Source of the DNA: JAMQKA01 sp043951865
GTDB lineage: Bacteria > Bacteroidota > Rhodothermia > Balneolales > Balneolaceae
Assembly: GCF_043951865.1 (NCBI RefSeq)
Contig: NZ_JBINJF010000004.1
Coordinates: 62,001-126,000, forward strand
Reading direction: 5' to 3'
DNA length: 64,000 nt
In this document: positions 36,356 through 46,028 of the stretch, piece by piece
Layout of the letters: each line of letters starts with the position of its first letter
Numbering within the stretch: the first letter of the stretch is position 1
Notes under the pieces: generated by a model
Database searches by the model: none
Told to the model about the DNA's origin: nothing
Seen by the model: only the letters and a program-made list of their open reading frames with translations
Made by a program: the position numbers and the translations under genes

Positions 36356-37708
36356 TTACACGGTTGGCTCCCATCCCGGTTCATACTCCCGGCCCCAGAG
36401 CTTCATCGCTTCCTTGTCGCCCAGAATTCTGCCCGTCTCCACATCACAATTGAGAACGCGACCGGTCCGGTGTGCAATATTTCCGAGTTGACACAGCACG
36501 ACACTTATATTGCCATCTTCGATCGGGGAATTCAGGGTTGTTCCTTTCCGGATGGCATCCCTAAAATTCGCGAGGTGGTCGGCATCAAGATCGAAACCGG
36601 GTCCCGAGGTATCCAGGGCGTCCTCGCTGTCAAGCGTGACTTTTTCCAGTTCATTGCCGTTCTTGTCAAACCTGGAGTACCCGTTGCCGTGAATCACCAA
36701 ACTGCCCTCGGTACCGTGGAAGGAGGCCCCCACCGAATGTCCTTCGATCGGTTGACCATTACAGCTCCTTCCCTCCCATGAGATCGTTTTGCCCTCCCTG
36801 AAATCGTACGAGGTGATCTGGGTATCAGGGGTTTCCCAGTCATCCTGGTAGGCGTACCGCCCCCCGTTTGAACTGACCTGTTCCGGGTAGTCGACCTCCA
36901 GTCCCCACCGGCACAGGTCGATAAAGTGGGTCCCGTTATTCAATATTTCGCCGGTTCCCCAGTGCCAGAACCAGTGCCAGTTGTAGTGGATCAGGTTGTC
37001 TTTGTACTCCCTGCGGGGCGCGGGTCCCTGCCAAAGCTCATAATCGAGTCCCGATGGCACCGGAGCCTTTTTGCCGTGGCCGATTGATCCCCGGGTATTG
37101 GCATACCAGGCGCGCGCGAAATATGCCTCTCCGATGGCCCCCTCCTTTACTTCCCGGATTCCCCGGACCACGTTCGACCACGAGCGCCGCTGATTCCCCA
37201 TCTGTACTACTTTTCCATATTTTTGTGTTGCCTCCACCAGCAGTTCCCCTTCTCGGGGATTGTGGCTGCAGGGCTTTTCGACGTACACATGTTTGCCCGC
37301 TTTCAGCGCCAGGATGGCGGCAGGAGCGTGCCAGTGGTCAGGGGCGGCAATGACCAGCGCATCCAGGTTCTTGTCATCCAGGATGCGCCGAAAATCTTTG
37401 ACGCCCCGGGGTTCCCTTTTTTGTCCCCCTTCCCTAACAGCTTCCATTCCCTTTTTAATAGCCTGATCATCCACATCGCAAATATAGGCGACCTCGGCCT
37501 CCGGCAGCTGTGCAAATCCCCGGGCCAGGGCTGCGCCCCGGCTGTTCGTGCCCATAACTCCTACAACAATAGTTTCATTGGGAGAGCCCCCGGCAAAAAC
37601 TCCGGGTGCATTGGCCCCGACCAGTCCCACACCTACACCGATTGTTGAAATTTTCTTAAGGAATTCTCTTCGTTCTATTTTGTTGTCCATGTCGTTATTA
37701 TCCATCAT
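36356..37708 (-). CDS. Tat-exported Gfo/Idh/MocA oxidoreductase
   Basis: 450 residues with a twin-arginine signal (KIERREFLKKISTIGVGVGL). The Rossmann motif is VGVMGTNSRGAALARGF, the catalytic region VYVEKPCSHNPRE, and the substrate region WHWGTGEILNNGTHFIDLCR. The C-terminal EYEPGWEP is shared with 32077-33402. Predicted periplasmic sugar or glycoside dehydrogenase with tightly bound cofactor. It lies downstream of nagB on the same strand with a gap of about 70 bases. Two adjacent ATG codons open the frame; the first is used here. Confidence 0.9.
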   Translation of the reverse strand: MMDNNDMDNKIERREFLKKISTIGVGVGLVGANAPGVFAGGSPNETIVVGVMGTNSRGAALARGFAQLPEAEVAYICDVDDQAIKKGMEAVREGGQKREPRGVKDFRRILDDKNLDALVIAAPDHWHAPAAILALKAGKHVYVEKPCSHNPREGELLVEATQKYGKVVQMGNQRRSWSNVVRGIREVKEGAIGEAYFARAWYANTRGSIGHGKKAPVPSGLDYELWQGPAPRREYKDNLIHYNWHWFWHWGTGEILNNGTHFIDLCRWGLEVDYPEQVSSNGGRYAYQDDWETPDTQITSYDFREGKTISWEGRSCNGQPIEGHSVGASFHGTEGSLVIHGNGYSRFDKNGNELEKVTLDSEDALDTSGPGFDLDADHLANFRDAIRKGTTLNSPIEDGNISVVLCQLGNIAHRTGRVLNCDVETGRILGDKEAMKLWGREYEPGWEPTV

Positions 37709-37780
37709 TTGATTTATCTATTTTATTCTTTTCCAAACCGTGGTTTTCCCACCCTGTTGTTTGCTATTCGCTGGTCACCA

Positions 37781-38566
37781 TCATTTATTTTTCAATCCCG
37801 CTGCTGAGTTCTTATCCAAGAAGAGAACGGCGGTTTCGTGTGTTCTCAGGATGGAGGCCGGGCAATCTGTAGTTACCGGGCCGTAGAGGGTATCGTGGAC
37901 TGCTTGTGCCTTTCTGCTGTCGGGGACCACGCAACTGATGACATCGCTTGCCATAATGGCCGGTACAGTCAGGGAAAGGGCCTCTTTCGGGACATCCTCG
38001 ATGGTATCGAACCAGCCCTCGCCAACCTGCTGGCGGCGTGATTTGTTGTCCAGTTCCACGATCTTAACCAGCTGGGGATCATCAAAATCGGCTATCGGCG
38101 GATCGTTAAATGCGATATGCCCATTCTCCCCGATCCCGATGCAAGCTATATCAGTCGGGTATTTTTTCAGCAGGTTTTCGTACCGTTCGATCTCCTTGTC
38201 GATATCATCCGCATCCCCCTCCAGGAAATATGCCTCTTTGGGCTGCACGTCATCAATAATACGATCATGCAGATATTTGCGAAAACTGGCCTTGTGATCC
38301 GGGTTTAGCCCGATATATTCGTCCAGGTGAAATGTTCTGATTTTCAACCAGTCGATGGTATCGATATTTTTAAACGCATCTAAAAATGCAAACTGGGAGG
38401 CACCCGTCGCCAGCATCAGATTGACATGATCCTTTTTGCCAAGCACCTTTTGGATGTTATCAGCTACAAATCGTGCGGCAGCCTGACCCATGGATTGCTT
38501 AGAATCATAGGCCTCTACGGATAATGAATCAATTTTTGTCGTTCGAACAGGATTTATTGTAGTCAT
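37781..38566 (-). CDS. nagB: Glucosamine-6-phosphate deaminase
   Basis: 261 residues, the usual length when started at the ATG at 38566. A frame open to 38683 adds 39 unlikely residues. It converts glucosamine 6-phosphate to fructose 6-phosphate and ammonia in the cytoplasm. Family motifs are LMLATGASQFAFLDA, TFHLDEYIGL and ACIGIGENGHIAFNDPP. It works with the NagA homologue at 44994-45989. Its downstream neighbour is an exported oxidoreductase, so the operon mixes amino-sugar and keto-sugar functions. Confidence 0.93.
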   Translation of the reverse strand: MTTINPVRTTKIDSLSVEAYDSKQSMGQAAARFVADNIQKVLGKKDHVNLMLATGASQFAFLDAFKNIDTIDWLKIRTFHLDEYIGLNPDHKASFRKYLHDRIIDDVQPKEAYFLEGDADDIDKEIERYENLLKKYPTDIACIGIGENGHIAFNDPPIADFDDPQLVKIVELDNKSRRQQVGEGWFDTIEDVPKEALSLTVPAIMASDVISCVVPDSRKAQAVHDTLYGPVTTDCPASILRTHETAVLFLDKNSAAGLKNK

Positions 38567-39333
38567 AAAGTAAATACAGTTTGAATGAAAGTCGTTTAAG
38601 GAGACGTTGGAAAACCCATCCCTTGTTAGCAGTAAAATGGATTTAAGGAGTCTCAAGTGCTCAATCGGAGGCAAAACGGTCAACCGATGAGAAATTACAA
38701 GGACTGCTTTAAATTTACAGCCACGCCTTTCCCGTTATTCCATACTTGGCAGTAAAAAAGCTATTCCCTGTGGGCGGGATATCGTTCCTGTATGGGGTAA
38801 AACCCAACACCGTAAAATCCCTGTCAATATTCTTCCAGATCCCCTGTTTGGTTTAAAAAATAAATTTAATTCATGGAAGGTTTTGCAAAATTGTTCATTT
38901 TCAAAGCCCCCCATGCAAAACGGGGATAAGAAAGCACCGATTTTATATCCCAAAAAACATATGAAGGTGAATACGAAGAATACTGAAGAAATTCAACTTT
39001 CACTGCCTTTTGCTTCAGGATGTAGTTGGGACAAAAACAGCTGTTTAATTGCAACGGTTGTCTTGTTTTTTTGTACCAACTCTGCGATTTGGGTAGCCGG
39101 GAACACATATAGCCCTAAGGTCCCACGCCGGGCGCAAATGCCCCGTATGTGCTGTTCCTGTTCCCCTAAACTTGTGCCAAATTAGGATTCCGGCCAAGCC
39201 TTTTCCAGGCTTTGAGCCCAGAAGAGCTGGTTTAGCAGCGTTAGCGAGAAAAGCCCGCTTGTCGGAGCACACGGGTCCGGCCTGCTCGGCATTTCCACTT
39301 ACTGATTCGAAATTCATTATTCTTTCCCCCTGT
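38567..39333. other. Long gene-poor stretch with degenerate repeat-like sequence
   Basis: 767 bases lie between nagB and the c-heme/FG-GAP gene. Short frames on both strands (for example 38883-39185 plus, 38866-39108 minus) have no recognisable domain or ribosome site. The stretch contains GGTTTTGCAAAAtt at 38879, resembling bases at 7252 and 13570. It looks like decayed repeat or gene remnant. No terminator was clear. Confidence 0.4.
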
Positions 39334-40950
39334 TCATCTGCGGTGCTGTAACCCGCGGTTATTTTGCAGCAGCAGAAAGGGGAGATGACCGCCGTTCTTT
39401 TCCGGATTCTCACTCCAGGTACTAAACAGATCTTTAAAAAAGTTGCCCAGCAGAATATCGGCATACCCGTCACTGTTCCAATCCGCAATATCCAATGAAA
39501 TCCACCGTCCATCCGAGGCTGCCGGGTGGTGAATCGGGGTGAAGGAAAGGAGCCCGTCATTTTTGAAAATCACAAATCCCTCTTCCGGCCGATTCTCGAA
39601 ATCGGCATAAAAGGAGATGGCGGCAATATCCAATTTCCCGTCATGGTTGAAATCTGATGTCTTGGCATCATAGGCCCCGTGCAACGGGTAAAACCACTCC
39701 CGGCTGAACCCATTGTGGCCATCATTAATATAGATATACACCCCGTGATAGGGCTTCAAAACAGGCGAATAGTCTGCATTATCCCCGCTGGTATATAAAA
39801 TATCCAGATTCCCGTCGTCGTTAAAATCCACCATTTGAAACGAACTCGATCCATAGGTAATCGGAAACTGGAGCAGCTTCTTTTTTCGGAATTTACCGTG
39901 ATCGCGGTTCATAAAAAGGTAGATGGCCTGGTCTGCCTGCGTGCAGAGCGCGGCTATATCTGTTAATCCATCACGGTTGTAATCGACAAGCTGCGTTTCG
40001 ATGCAACCGGGTGTCTCAATCAGCATGTTTTTTGCGCCGGAATACCGCCCGTTTCCCCTCTTTTTCAACCAGAAAAGGGCCCCTGTTCGATGGCCGAATT
40101 CGCTTATCAACAGATCCCTCTTCCCGTCTTGGTTCAGGTCGGCAAGCCTGCTCTCCACCGGCCGAACCAGGCTGTCGGCGATGGTTGAAGATGACTGGTA
40201 TTCGCCATTTTCACGATCAAACCGGAGGTCCTTCACTGAACCCGCGGGCGCATTCGAAGGCAACAGATGTCCCATATAGGTTACAAACAAATGTTCCGAT
40301 CCATGCCCACTCGTTTTTTCCGCAGACCGGATGTCCGCAATGGGACTGGCTGCATTTAGCTCTTCAATAAGTGTCAGATCTCGGTCAAAAACAAGCAGCT
40401 TCTTCATGTTGGCGTCCGCCGCGTACAGCCGCTGATTGAGCGTATCGAACCGGGCCGCTGTTACCAGGGGCAATTCGGCACTGACGGGACCGGGCGAAAG
40501 GGCTGTAAATGAGAAGGAATCGGTGACTATCTTGTTTTCCCGGTGGGGGCGTTGTAATGTTTCGGGAGCTGCCTCCTCGTAATAATTCAAAACCTTCTGC
40601 CATTCACTCGTGGTCAGCCGGGGCGTTTCCGGGTAATAATCTGCGGGAAGATAAGGGTCATTTTCTGTGGGATAGGTTGTGAATTTATGCCTGAATATCC
40701 CGAGATGCGGCGCCATGGCCGGCAATACCGATTCGCTCCACAGTTTTTTGGGTAGCAAGGTAGGTTCGGGAAAAGTATGGCAGCTCGAACAATGGGTAAC
40801 AGCCAGTTGTCCGCCTTCCGAAACTTCGGGATTGGCTGCGGATTGTTGGACCTCAGAAAAGGATCTGCCAAACAGGTAGAGAGACAGTACAATCATCACA
40901 AATGCCAGTAATATTAAAGATAAGGTCCTGATTCCGCTGGTTAATCTCAT
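39334..40950 (-). CDS. Membrane-anchored c-type heme plus FG-GAP repeat protein
   Basis: 538 residues. An N-terminal membrane helix or signal (LSLILLAFVMIVLSLYLFG) is followed by a single c-type heme site CSSCH (54-58). A likely axial Met is at about 79 (SVLPAMAPHLG). The rest is a beta-propeller with FG-GAP calcium loops (DLNQDGKRDLLISEFG, DFNDDGNLDILYTSGDNAD, DFNHDGKLDIAA). A heme domain next to a calcium propeller suggests a periplasmic electron carrier tied to glycan or sugar binding. Its partner is unknown. It is divergent from the exported epimerase at 41081. Confidence 0.82.
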   Translation of the reverse strand: MRLTSGIRTLSLILLAFVMIVLSLYLFGRSFSEVQQSAANPEVSEGGQLAVTHCSSCHTFPEPTLLPKKLWSESVLPAMAPHLGIFRHKFTTYPTENDPYLPADYYPETPRLTTSEWQKVLNYYEEAAPETLQRPHRENKIVTDSFSFTALSPGPVSAELPLVTAARFDTLNQRLYAADANMKKLLVFDRDLTLIEELNAASPIADIRSAEKTSGHGSEHLFVTYMGHLLPSNAPAGSVKDLRFDRENGEYQSSSTIADSLVRPVESRLADLNQDGKRDLLISEFGHRTGALFWLKKRGNGRYSGAKNMLIETPGCIETQLVDYNRDGLTDIAALCTQADQAIYLFMNRDHGKFRKKKLLQFPITYGSSSFQMVDFNDDGNLDILYTSGDNADYSPVLKPYHGVYIYINDGHNGFSREWFYPLHGAYDAKTSDFNHDGKLDIAAISFYADFENRPEEGFVIFKNDGLLSFTPIHHPAASDGRWISLDIADWNSDGYADILLGNFFKDLFSTWSENPEKNGGHLPFLLLQNNRGLQHRR

Positions 40951-41080
40951 TTTTGTTTCGGCCCGGCTTGTGCTGATAATATCATGACTGGCAGTATAAA
41001 TAATTTTTATCTAAAAGATATTTTAGTTAATTAAAGGCGATAAAAATTTGTTAATATGTATAACAAGGAGATGGTGATTT

Positions 41081-41956
41081 ATGGTTAGAAGTATAATTAT
41101 CGGGATAGGGCTATATCTAACAGCAATATGCTACAATCCGGCATTAGAGACCGCCCAAGCACAGGGAACTCCACAGTTTACGGAACCCGGCGTCGTCTCA
41201 TACACGTTCCGCCATCAATTTGAAGAGGATGTGCCGGGGACACTGGATCTCATCAAGGGGATGGGACTGACCAACATCGAATTTTCCAGCCTTTTTGGGA
41301 CCACCGCGGATGAATTAAAGGCGATGCTCGATGAAAGAGGACTGATCTGCACCTCGTTCGGGGTAGGCTACGATGCCCTGGTTAACGATACCGAGCAAGT
41401 TATCGAAAATGCGCGTACCCTCGGGGCAAAATATATCCGTGTAGCCTGGATTCCGCACGAGGCCCCTTTTTCCATTGAAGATACCAAAAGAGCTGCCGCT
41501 GATTTTAACCGGGCTGGCAAAAAAATAAGGGAAGCGGGACTTTACTTCGCCTATCACAATCACGGTTATGAATTCCGGCCCTACAACAACGGCACACTCT
41601 TCGATTACCTGGTTGAGCATACCGATCCAGAGTATGTCAGTTTTGAAATTGACCTGCTGTGGGTCGCCCACCCCGGGGCCGATCCCGTTAAGCTCCTCAA
41701 GCAATATCCGAACCGGTTCAGGCTGATGCATCTCAAGGATCTCAAAAAAGGGGCTAACAATGATTTTTCGGGAAGTGCGCCCGAAGAGTATGACGTGCGA
41801 CTGGGTACAGGGCAGATCGATTTTCCCGCAGTAATGGAGGCCGCGAAGAATACCAATATTGAGTACTACTATATTGAAGACGAGAGTTCAGAAGTCGTTG
41901 AAAGAGTACCCAAAAGTTTTGCCTTTATAAAAGAGGTCATTTCGAGCCTTGAATAA
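41081..41956 (+). CDS. Exported sugar phosphate isomerase/epimerase-like TIM barrel
   Basis: 291 residues with a Sec signal (SIIIGIGLYLTAICY...AQAQG), unusual because many relatives are cytoplasmic. The xylose-isomerase-like barrel motifs are present: AYHNHGYEFRP, FEIDLLWVAHPGADP and LMHLKDLKKG, with His, Glu and Asp metal ligands. Predicted to isomerise or epimerise a free sugar or keto-sugar in the periplasm. Such proteins occur with Gfo/Idh/MocA and DUF1080 genes in keto-glycoside clusters. AAGGAG lies upstream of the ATG. It precedes the symporter gene by about 250 bases. Confidence 0.88.
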   Translation: MVRSIIIGIGLYLTAICYNPALETAQAQGTPQFTEPGVVSYTFRHQFEEDVPGTLDLIKGMGLTNIEFSSLFGTTADELKAMLDERGLICTSFGVGYDALVNDTEQVIENARTLGAKYIRVAWIPHEAPFSIEDTKRAAADFNRAGKKIREAGLYFAYHNHGYEFRPYNNGTLFDYLVEHTDPEYVSFEIDLLWVAHPGADPVKLLKQYPNRFRLMHLKDLKKGANNDFSGSAPEEYDVRLGTGQIDFPAVMEAAKNTNIEYYYIEDESSEVVERVPKSFAFIKEVISSLE

Positions 41957-42203
41957 ATAACGCCTGGCGTGCATGCTGAGACCGTCTCACCTGCATGAAG
42001 TGCCGGAATTCCCCACATGTCGGCGTCGACAGGAGAAAATGCCTTTGCAACTCGCAGGAGCATCACGATGGTTATTAATCCGGTCTATCCCATTAGCATG
42101 TATATTCCGGGTAAAAGCTGGAATAGGGGCAGCTGGTGATCTGCAATTGTGAGCAATGACCCGCAGCGATTAATCACTCATTTTCGGATAAAGTACGTTA
42201 AAT

Positions 42204-43700
42204 ATGCAGCAACTTGATTGGATAGTAATAGCGCTATTCTTCCTGGTTATGGTAGTAATCGGATTTTGGTCTTTCCGGGAGGTGGATAACTCGGGCGACT
42301 TTTTTGTGGCAGGGGGAAAATTGCCGTGGTGGCTTTCAGGGATATCGCATCATATTTCGGGCTACAGCGGGGCCGTATTCGTGGCGTATGCGGGGCTGGC
42401 CTACACGCACGGGTTTACAATTTATGTTTGGTGGGCTTTTACCATCGCCGTCGGTATTTTTGTGGGATCTGTTTTTATAGCGCCGCGCTGGTCTCGGTTG
42501 CGGGCAAAACTGAATATCGAATCTCCCACCGAGTATTTGAAAACGAGGTACAATCTGCCCACGCAGCAACTCATGGCATGGTCAGGCGTCTTGTTGAAGC
42601 TGTTTGATGTCGGGGCCAAGTGGGCGGCCATTGCTGTTCTCTTGAACGTGTTCACCGGCACCTCCCTGGTTGTGGGAATTTTACTGGCGGGAGGGATCTC
42701 ACTGATCTATATAACAGTTGGAGGATTGTGGGCCGATGTGTGGACCGATCTGGCCCAGTTCGTAGTCCAGATTGTGGCCGGTTTTGTAATGTTTTTCATT
42801 GTGATGGATATGCTGGGCGGGGTGAGCTCCATTTTCACCATTTGGGATCAGCTGCCGGAGGCCAACGGGCAGCTATTTAATGATCCATACACGCCCGGTT
42901 TTGCCTTTGCCTTTCTCTTTATCAACCTGCTCAGCTACAACGGCGGTACGTGGAATCTCGCTACCCGCTATATCTCTTCCCCATCTGGTTCAGACGCCCG
43001 GAAAGCGGCCCTGTTGTCGGGAGCCCTGTACCTGGTGTGGCCGCTGATCCTGTTCTTCCCGATGTGGGCTGCCCCGATCATCCTTCCGAATTTGGAGGAT
43101 CCGACCCAATCCTATGCCCTGATTACCCAGGAATTGCTACCCCCGGGCATGGTGGGACTGGTACTGGCTTCCATGTTTGCCAACACCATGTCGATGACCT
43201 CGTCGGATTCCAATACCATCTCTTCAGTGATCACCCGGGATATCTTGCCTAATCTCTCCGACAAGTTTAAAAATATGAAACAAAAAAAGTCGCTTCTGCT
43301 GGCCCGCTTATCGACGTTTGGCTTTACGGCCCTCACGCTGGTAGTGGCCATCAATGCCGATTCATTTGGCGGAGTGCTGGGATTAATCATCAGCTGGTTT
43401 GCCGCCATCGTGGGCCCGATTTCGGTGCCCATGATACTGGGCTTGTTGCCCGCATTTCGAAATTGTGATTCCAAAACGGCTATCATATCGATCATCGGCG
43501 GACTCGGAGCCTTTGTGGTGTCGAAGTATCTGGTTGACTCGCCGCAGGTAGTTGAAATCGCCTCTCCGCTATTTGTATCCTTCCTCCTCTACGCGTTGCT
43601 GGGCTGGCTGAACAGGAATAACGACGTTTCACCCGAGGTGGACGAACTGCTCGACAAACTGGAACTTGACAAACAAGAATTGATCGAAGAAACGATCTGA
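42204..43700 (+). CDS. Sodium:solute symporter (SSS family)
   Basis: 498 residues with about 13 membrane helices. Family motifs are DFFVAGGKLPWWLSGISHHI, YITVGGLWADVWTDL and MFANTMSMTSSDSNTISSV. It drives uptake of a sugar or acid with sodium. It is followed after 4 bases by the AGE epimerase gene, so the transported substrate is probably the epimerase substrate, such as an N-acyl hexosamine or another aldose. The exact substrate cannot be decided. Confidence 0.93.
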   Translation: MQQLDWIVIALFFLVMVVIGFWSFREVDNSGDFFVAGGKLPWWLSGISHHISGYSGAVFVAYAGLAYTHGFTIYVWWAFTIAVGIFVGSVFIAPRWSRLRAKLNIESPTEYLKTRYNLPTQQLMAWSGVLLKLFDVGAKWAAIAVLLNVFTGTSLVVGILLAGGISLIYITVGGLWADVWTDLAQFVVQIVAGFVMFFIVMDMLGGVSSIFTIWDQLPEANGQLFNDPYTPGFAFAFLFINLLSYNGGTWNLATRYISSPSGSDARKAALLSGALYLVWPLILFFPMWAAPIILPNLEDPTQSYALITQELLPPGMVGLVLASMFANTMSMTSSDSNTISSVITRDILPNLSDKFKNMKQKKSLLLARLSTFGFTALTLVVAINADSFGGVLGLIISWFAAIVGPISVPMILGLLPAFRNCDSKTAIISIIGGLGAFVVSKYLVDSPQVVEIASPLFVSFLLYALLGWLNRNNDVSPEVDELLDKLELDKQELIEETI

Positions 43701-43704
43701 ACCC

Positions 43705-44979
43705 GTGGATAAAGCGTTACCAGACTTCTATCGGAATCATGTAGAGGAGGTGTTGCTGCCGTTTTGGGATCGGGCGGTTGATGAGATACGCGGGGGCATT
43801 TATACCTGTTTCAACAATACAGGGGATGAGCGGGTCAGCAATGACAAATACAGCTGGTCTCAGGGCCGCTTCCTTTGGTTGTGGTCGGTTGTAGCCCGCA
43901 TGATTGACGAAGGCAAGCTGGATGGAAAGCGGGAACGCTACCTGTCACATCTCCACAAGAGTGCATCCTTTTTGGAAAAATATATTTTTTTGGAGAACGG
44001 GAATTGCGCTTTTTTACTGGCAGAGGATGGTACCAAAAAAGAACCAGTTCCGGGAGAAGGATATGATACCAGCATATATGCGGACTGTTTCGTGGCTCTG
44101 GGCCTGGCAAAATTCGCAACCCTGACAAAAGATAACAAGCGGTTCCAACAAGCGCTGGATCTTTATGACCAGATCAGGGCGAGAATAAAAATGGGAACGA
44201 TTCGTACCGAACCCTACCCCATACCCGAGGGGTACAGGGCCCACGCCATTCCGATGATCATGCTGAACCTCAGCCAGGAATTGGCGGAGGGAGCTGAAAA
44301 GCTGAATCACCAGCACAAGCGCCGGCTGTTTCAGCAAAGTACCTCGTATATGCACACAATTATGGAGGACTTTTACCAAGCCGACCACCGGGTTATTGAA
44401 ATGCTTCCCGGAAATAAAGATCCAGCAAAACACAGACTCCTTTTCCGGCACATCAATCCCGGTCACACGATCGAGTCGATGTGGTTTGTCATCCATACAG
44501 CACAAAAGACGGGAAACAGGAACTATCTGGTGAAGGCGATAACGGCTATTGATCATGCTCTTGACGTGGGCTGGGATCCCAAGTACGGGGGACTGCTGAG
44601 GTTTACAGATGCGGAAGGAGGAAAACCGGCGGGAGAGCGAACAGGGACCCCATACGAGCAGCTGGTTGTTGATTCCTGGGATATGAAACTGTGGTGGCCG
44701 CATGCCGAAGCGCTCTATGCCACACTGCTGGCATACGAAATAACCGGCGATCCCCGGATGTATCAGCGCTACACAAAGATGGCTCGCTACGTTTTTAGTA
44801 CATTTCCAAATCCCGATACGGAAATCGGGGAATGGATCCAGATCCGGGATCGGAAAGGAGATCCGGTGGATAAAGTCGCCGCTCTACCGGTTAAAGACCC
44901 CTTCCACATCCTGAGAAGTATGTTGCTGATCATAGATCTGCTGGATGGCGGAACAGTCAACGCGGATAAACAGGATTAA
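43705..44979 (+). CDS. AGE family epimerase/isomerase (N-acylglucosamine 2-epimerase-like)
   Basis: 424 residues forming an (alpha/alpha)6 barrel. Catalytic-region motifs are RHINPGHTIESMWFVIH and SWDMKLWWPHAEALYATLLA, with the conserved His residues. It would interconvert C2 epimers such as GlcNAc/ManNAc, glucose/mannose or cellobiose. The GTG start lies 4 bases after the symporter stop, a tight operon. Nearby NagA and NagB homologues favour an amino sugar, but no sialate lyase or kinase is present. It is convergent with nagA, with only 14 bases between them. Confidence 0.88.
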   Translation: MDKALPDFYRNHVEEVLLPFWDRAVDEIRGGIYTCFNNTGDERVSNDKYSWSQGRFLWLWSVVARMIDEGKLDGKRERYLSHLHKSASFLEKYIFLENGNCAFLLAEDGTKKEPVPGEGYDTSIYADCFVALGLAKFATLTKDNKRFQQALDLYDQIRARIKMGTIRTEPYPIPEGYRAHAIPMIMLNLSQELAEGAEKLNHQHKRRLFQQSTSYMHTIMEDFYQADHRVIEMLPGNKDPAKHRLLFRHINPGHTIESMWFVIHTAQKTGNRNYLVKAITAIDHALDVGWDPKYGGLLRFTDAEGGKPAGERTGTPYEQLVVDSWDMKLWWPHAEALYATLLAYEITGDPRMYQRYTKMARYVFSTFPNPDTEIGEWIQIRDRKGDPVDKVAALPVKDPFHILRSMLLIIDLLDGGTVNADKQD

Positions 44980-44993
44980 AGATTACGAGCCCG

Positions 44994-45989
44994 TTACTGC
45001 TCATCAACTAAAAAAAACTCATTTTTGTCCTCATCGTATTCAATGTGGGTGTCGGCGCCGCGAAATGAAGCGGGGTCGATGTCAATAAGTTGAAGAGGAT
45101 TATTGAACCCGATATCGTACAGCTCTTCAAGGGTTAACAGATCCAGGGACAACAGGTAGTTCATGCAATCGAGAAGTGAGGAGGAGGATCCCACCAAGTA
45201 CCCTGTTTCGGGGTTGTACAAACGACCTGACTCCTCCAGGATAACATCGTTGCCGAGCGTGTTGTACCTGCCGGGCGGCAGTCCGGCAATGGGAGAGGCG
45301 TCACTTACTGCGATCGTTTTCGACACGCCCTTGGTCCGGATAATCGTTTTAATTAAAGATCTCGGCAGGTGGTGCCCGTCAGCAATAATCATAGCCGTCA
45401 GATCATCGTTGGCAATGCCCGCCCAGAGAGGATTGCGGTGTCGGGGCAGTAGCCGGGGAATTCCATTTCCCAGGTGCGTCAGCGACCGGGCTCCGGCGGC
45501 AGCCATCTGTTCAAGATCCTCTTCGGTTGCCAGGTGATGACCCAGCGAAACGGTAAGACCCAGCTTTTCCGTGGCATGCCGGCACAGGGCAGCAGCCCCT
45601 TCTGTATCAGCCGCCATCGTCAGGAGTTGGATGAAGCCGTCTGACCACCGGTAAAGGTCTTCAAGCAGGCCAATATCCGGCGGTTGTACCCAGCTGGCGT
45701 TGTGGGCGCCCCGCGCTCCCTCCTCCATAGAAATAAAAGGCCCTTCAACATGAATGCCCGGCAGCGCCCGATCCAGGTCCTCATCCTGCATCGCGCTGGC
45801 CATCAGGCGCAGATTACGTTTAAAGGTGGAAACCCGGGAGGTTATAATGGTTGGCAAAAAACCCGCCGTTCCCTGTTTGAGTAATGCCCGGCAGGCAAAA
45901 ATGAATTCCTCTTTGGTCAGCTCCGGGCTGGAGAAATCGATCCCCTTGTAACCGTTTACCTGCAGATCAAAAAATCCGGGAATAGTCAC
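44994..45989 (-). CDS. nagA: N-acetylglucosamine-6-phosphate deacetylase, N-terminally short
   Basis: 331 residues against about 380 in the family. The frame begins right at PGFFDLQVNG, so the N-terminal beta-sandwich segment (about 50 residues) is missing. The metal and catalytic residues remain: Gln10/Asn12, Glu82 (GIHVEGPFI), His151 (SLGHH), His172 (THLGNGIPR) and Asp230 (AVSDASPIAG). The GTG start has AAGGA 6 bases before it, which argues for a genuine short form rather than a miscalled start. It lies 39 bases after the Gfo/Idh/MocA gene and is likely in one operon with it. It would act before NagB. Confidence 0.87.
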   Translation of the reverse strand: MTIPGFFDLQVNGYKGIDFSSPELTKEEFIFACRALLKQGTAGFLPTIITSRVSTFKRNLRLMASAMQDEDLDRALPGIHVEGPFISMEEGARGAHNASWVQPPDIGLLEDLYRWSDGFIQLLTMAADTEGAAALCRHATEKLGLTVSLGHHLATEEDLEQMAAAGARSLTHLGNGIPRLLPRHRNPLWAGIANDDLTAMIIADGHHLPRSLIKTIIRTKGVSKTIAVSDASPIAGLPPGRYNTLGNDVILEESGRLYNPETGYLVGSSSSLLDCMNYLLSLDLLTLEELYDIGFNNPLQLIDIDPASFRGADTHIEYDEDKNEFFLVDEQ

Positions 45990-46028
45990 TGCTGTTCCTT
46001 CTGAACCGTTTTGAAAATAAAAAATGCG

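Noticed and set aside
39045..39560. 171-codon minus-strand frame overlapping the heme/FG-GAP gene end
   Set aside because: It overlaps the well-supported gene in another frame and has a low-complexity, repeat-like C-terminal half.
43705..44979. Possibility that this is a sialic-acid utilisation locus
   Set aside because: An AGE epimerase, NagA, NagB and a sodium symporter are present, but no N-acetylneuraminate lyase, ManNAc kinase or sialidase was found.
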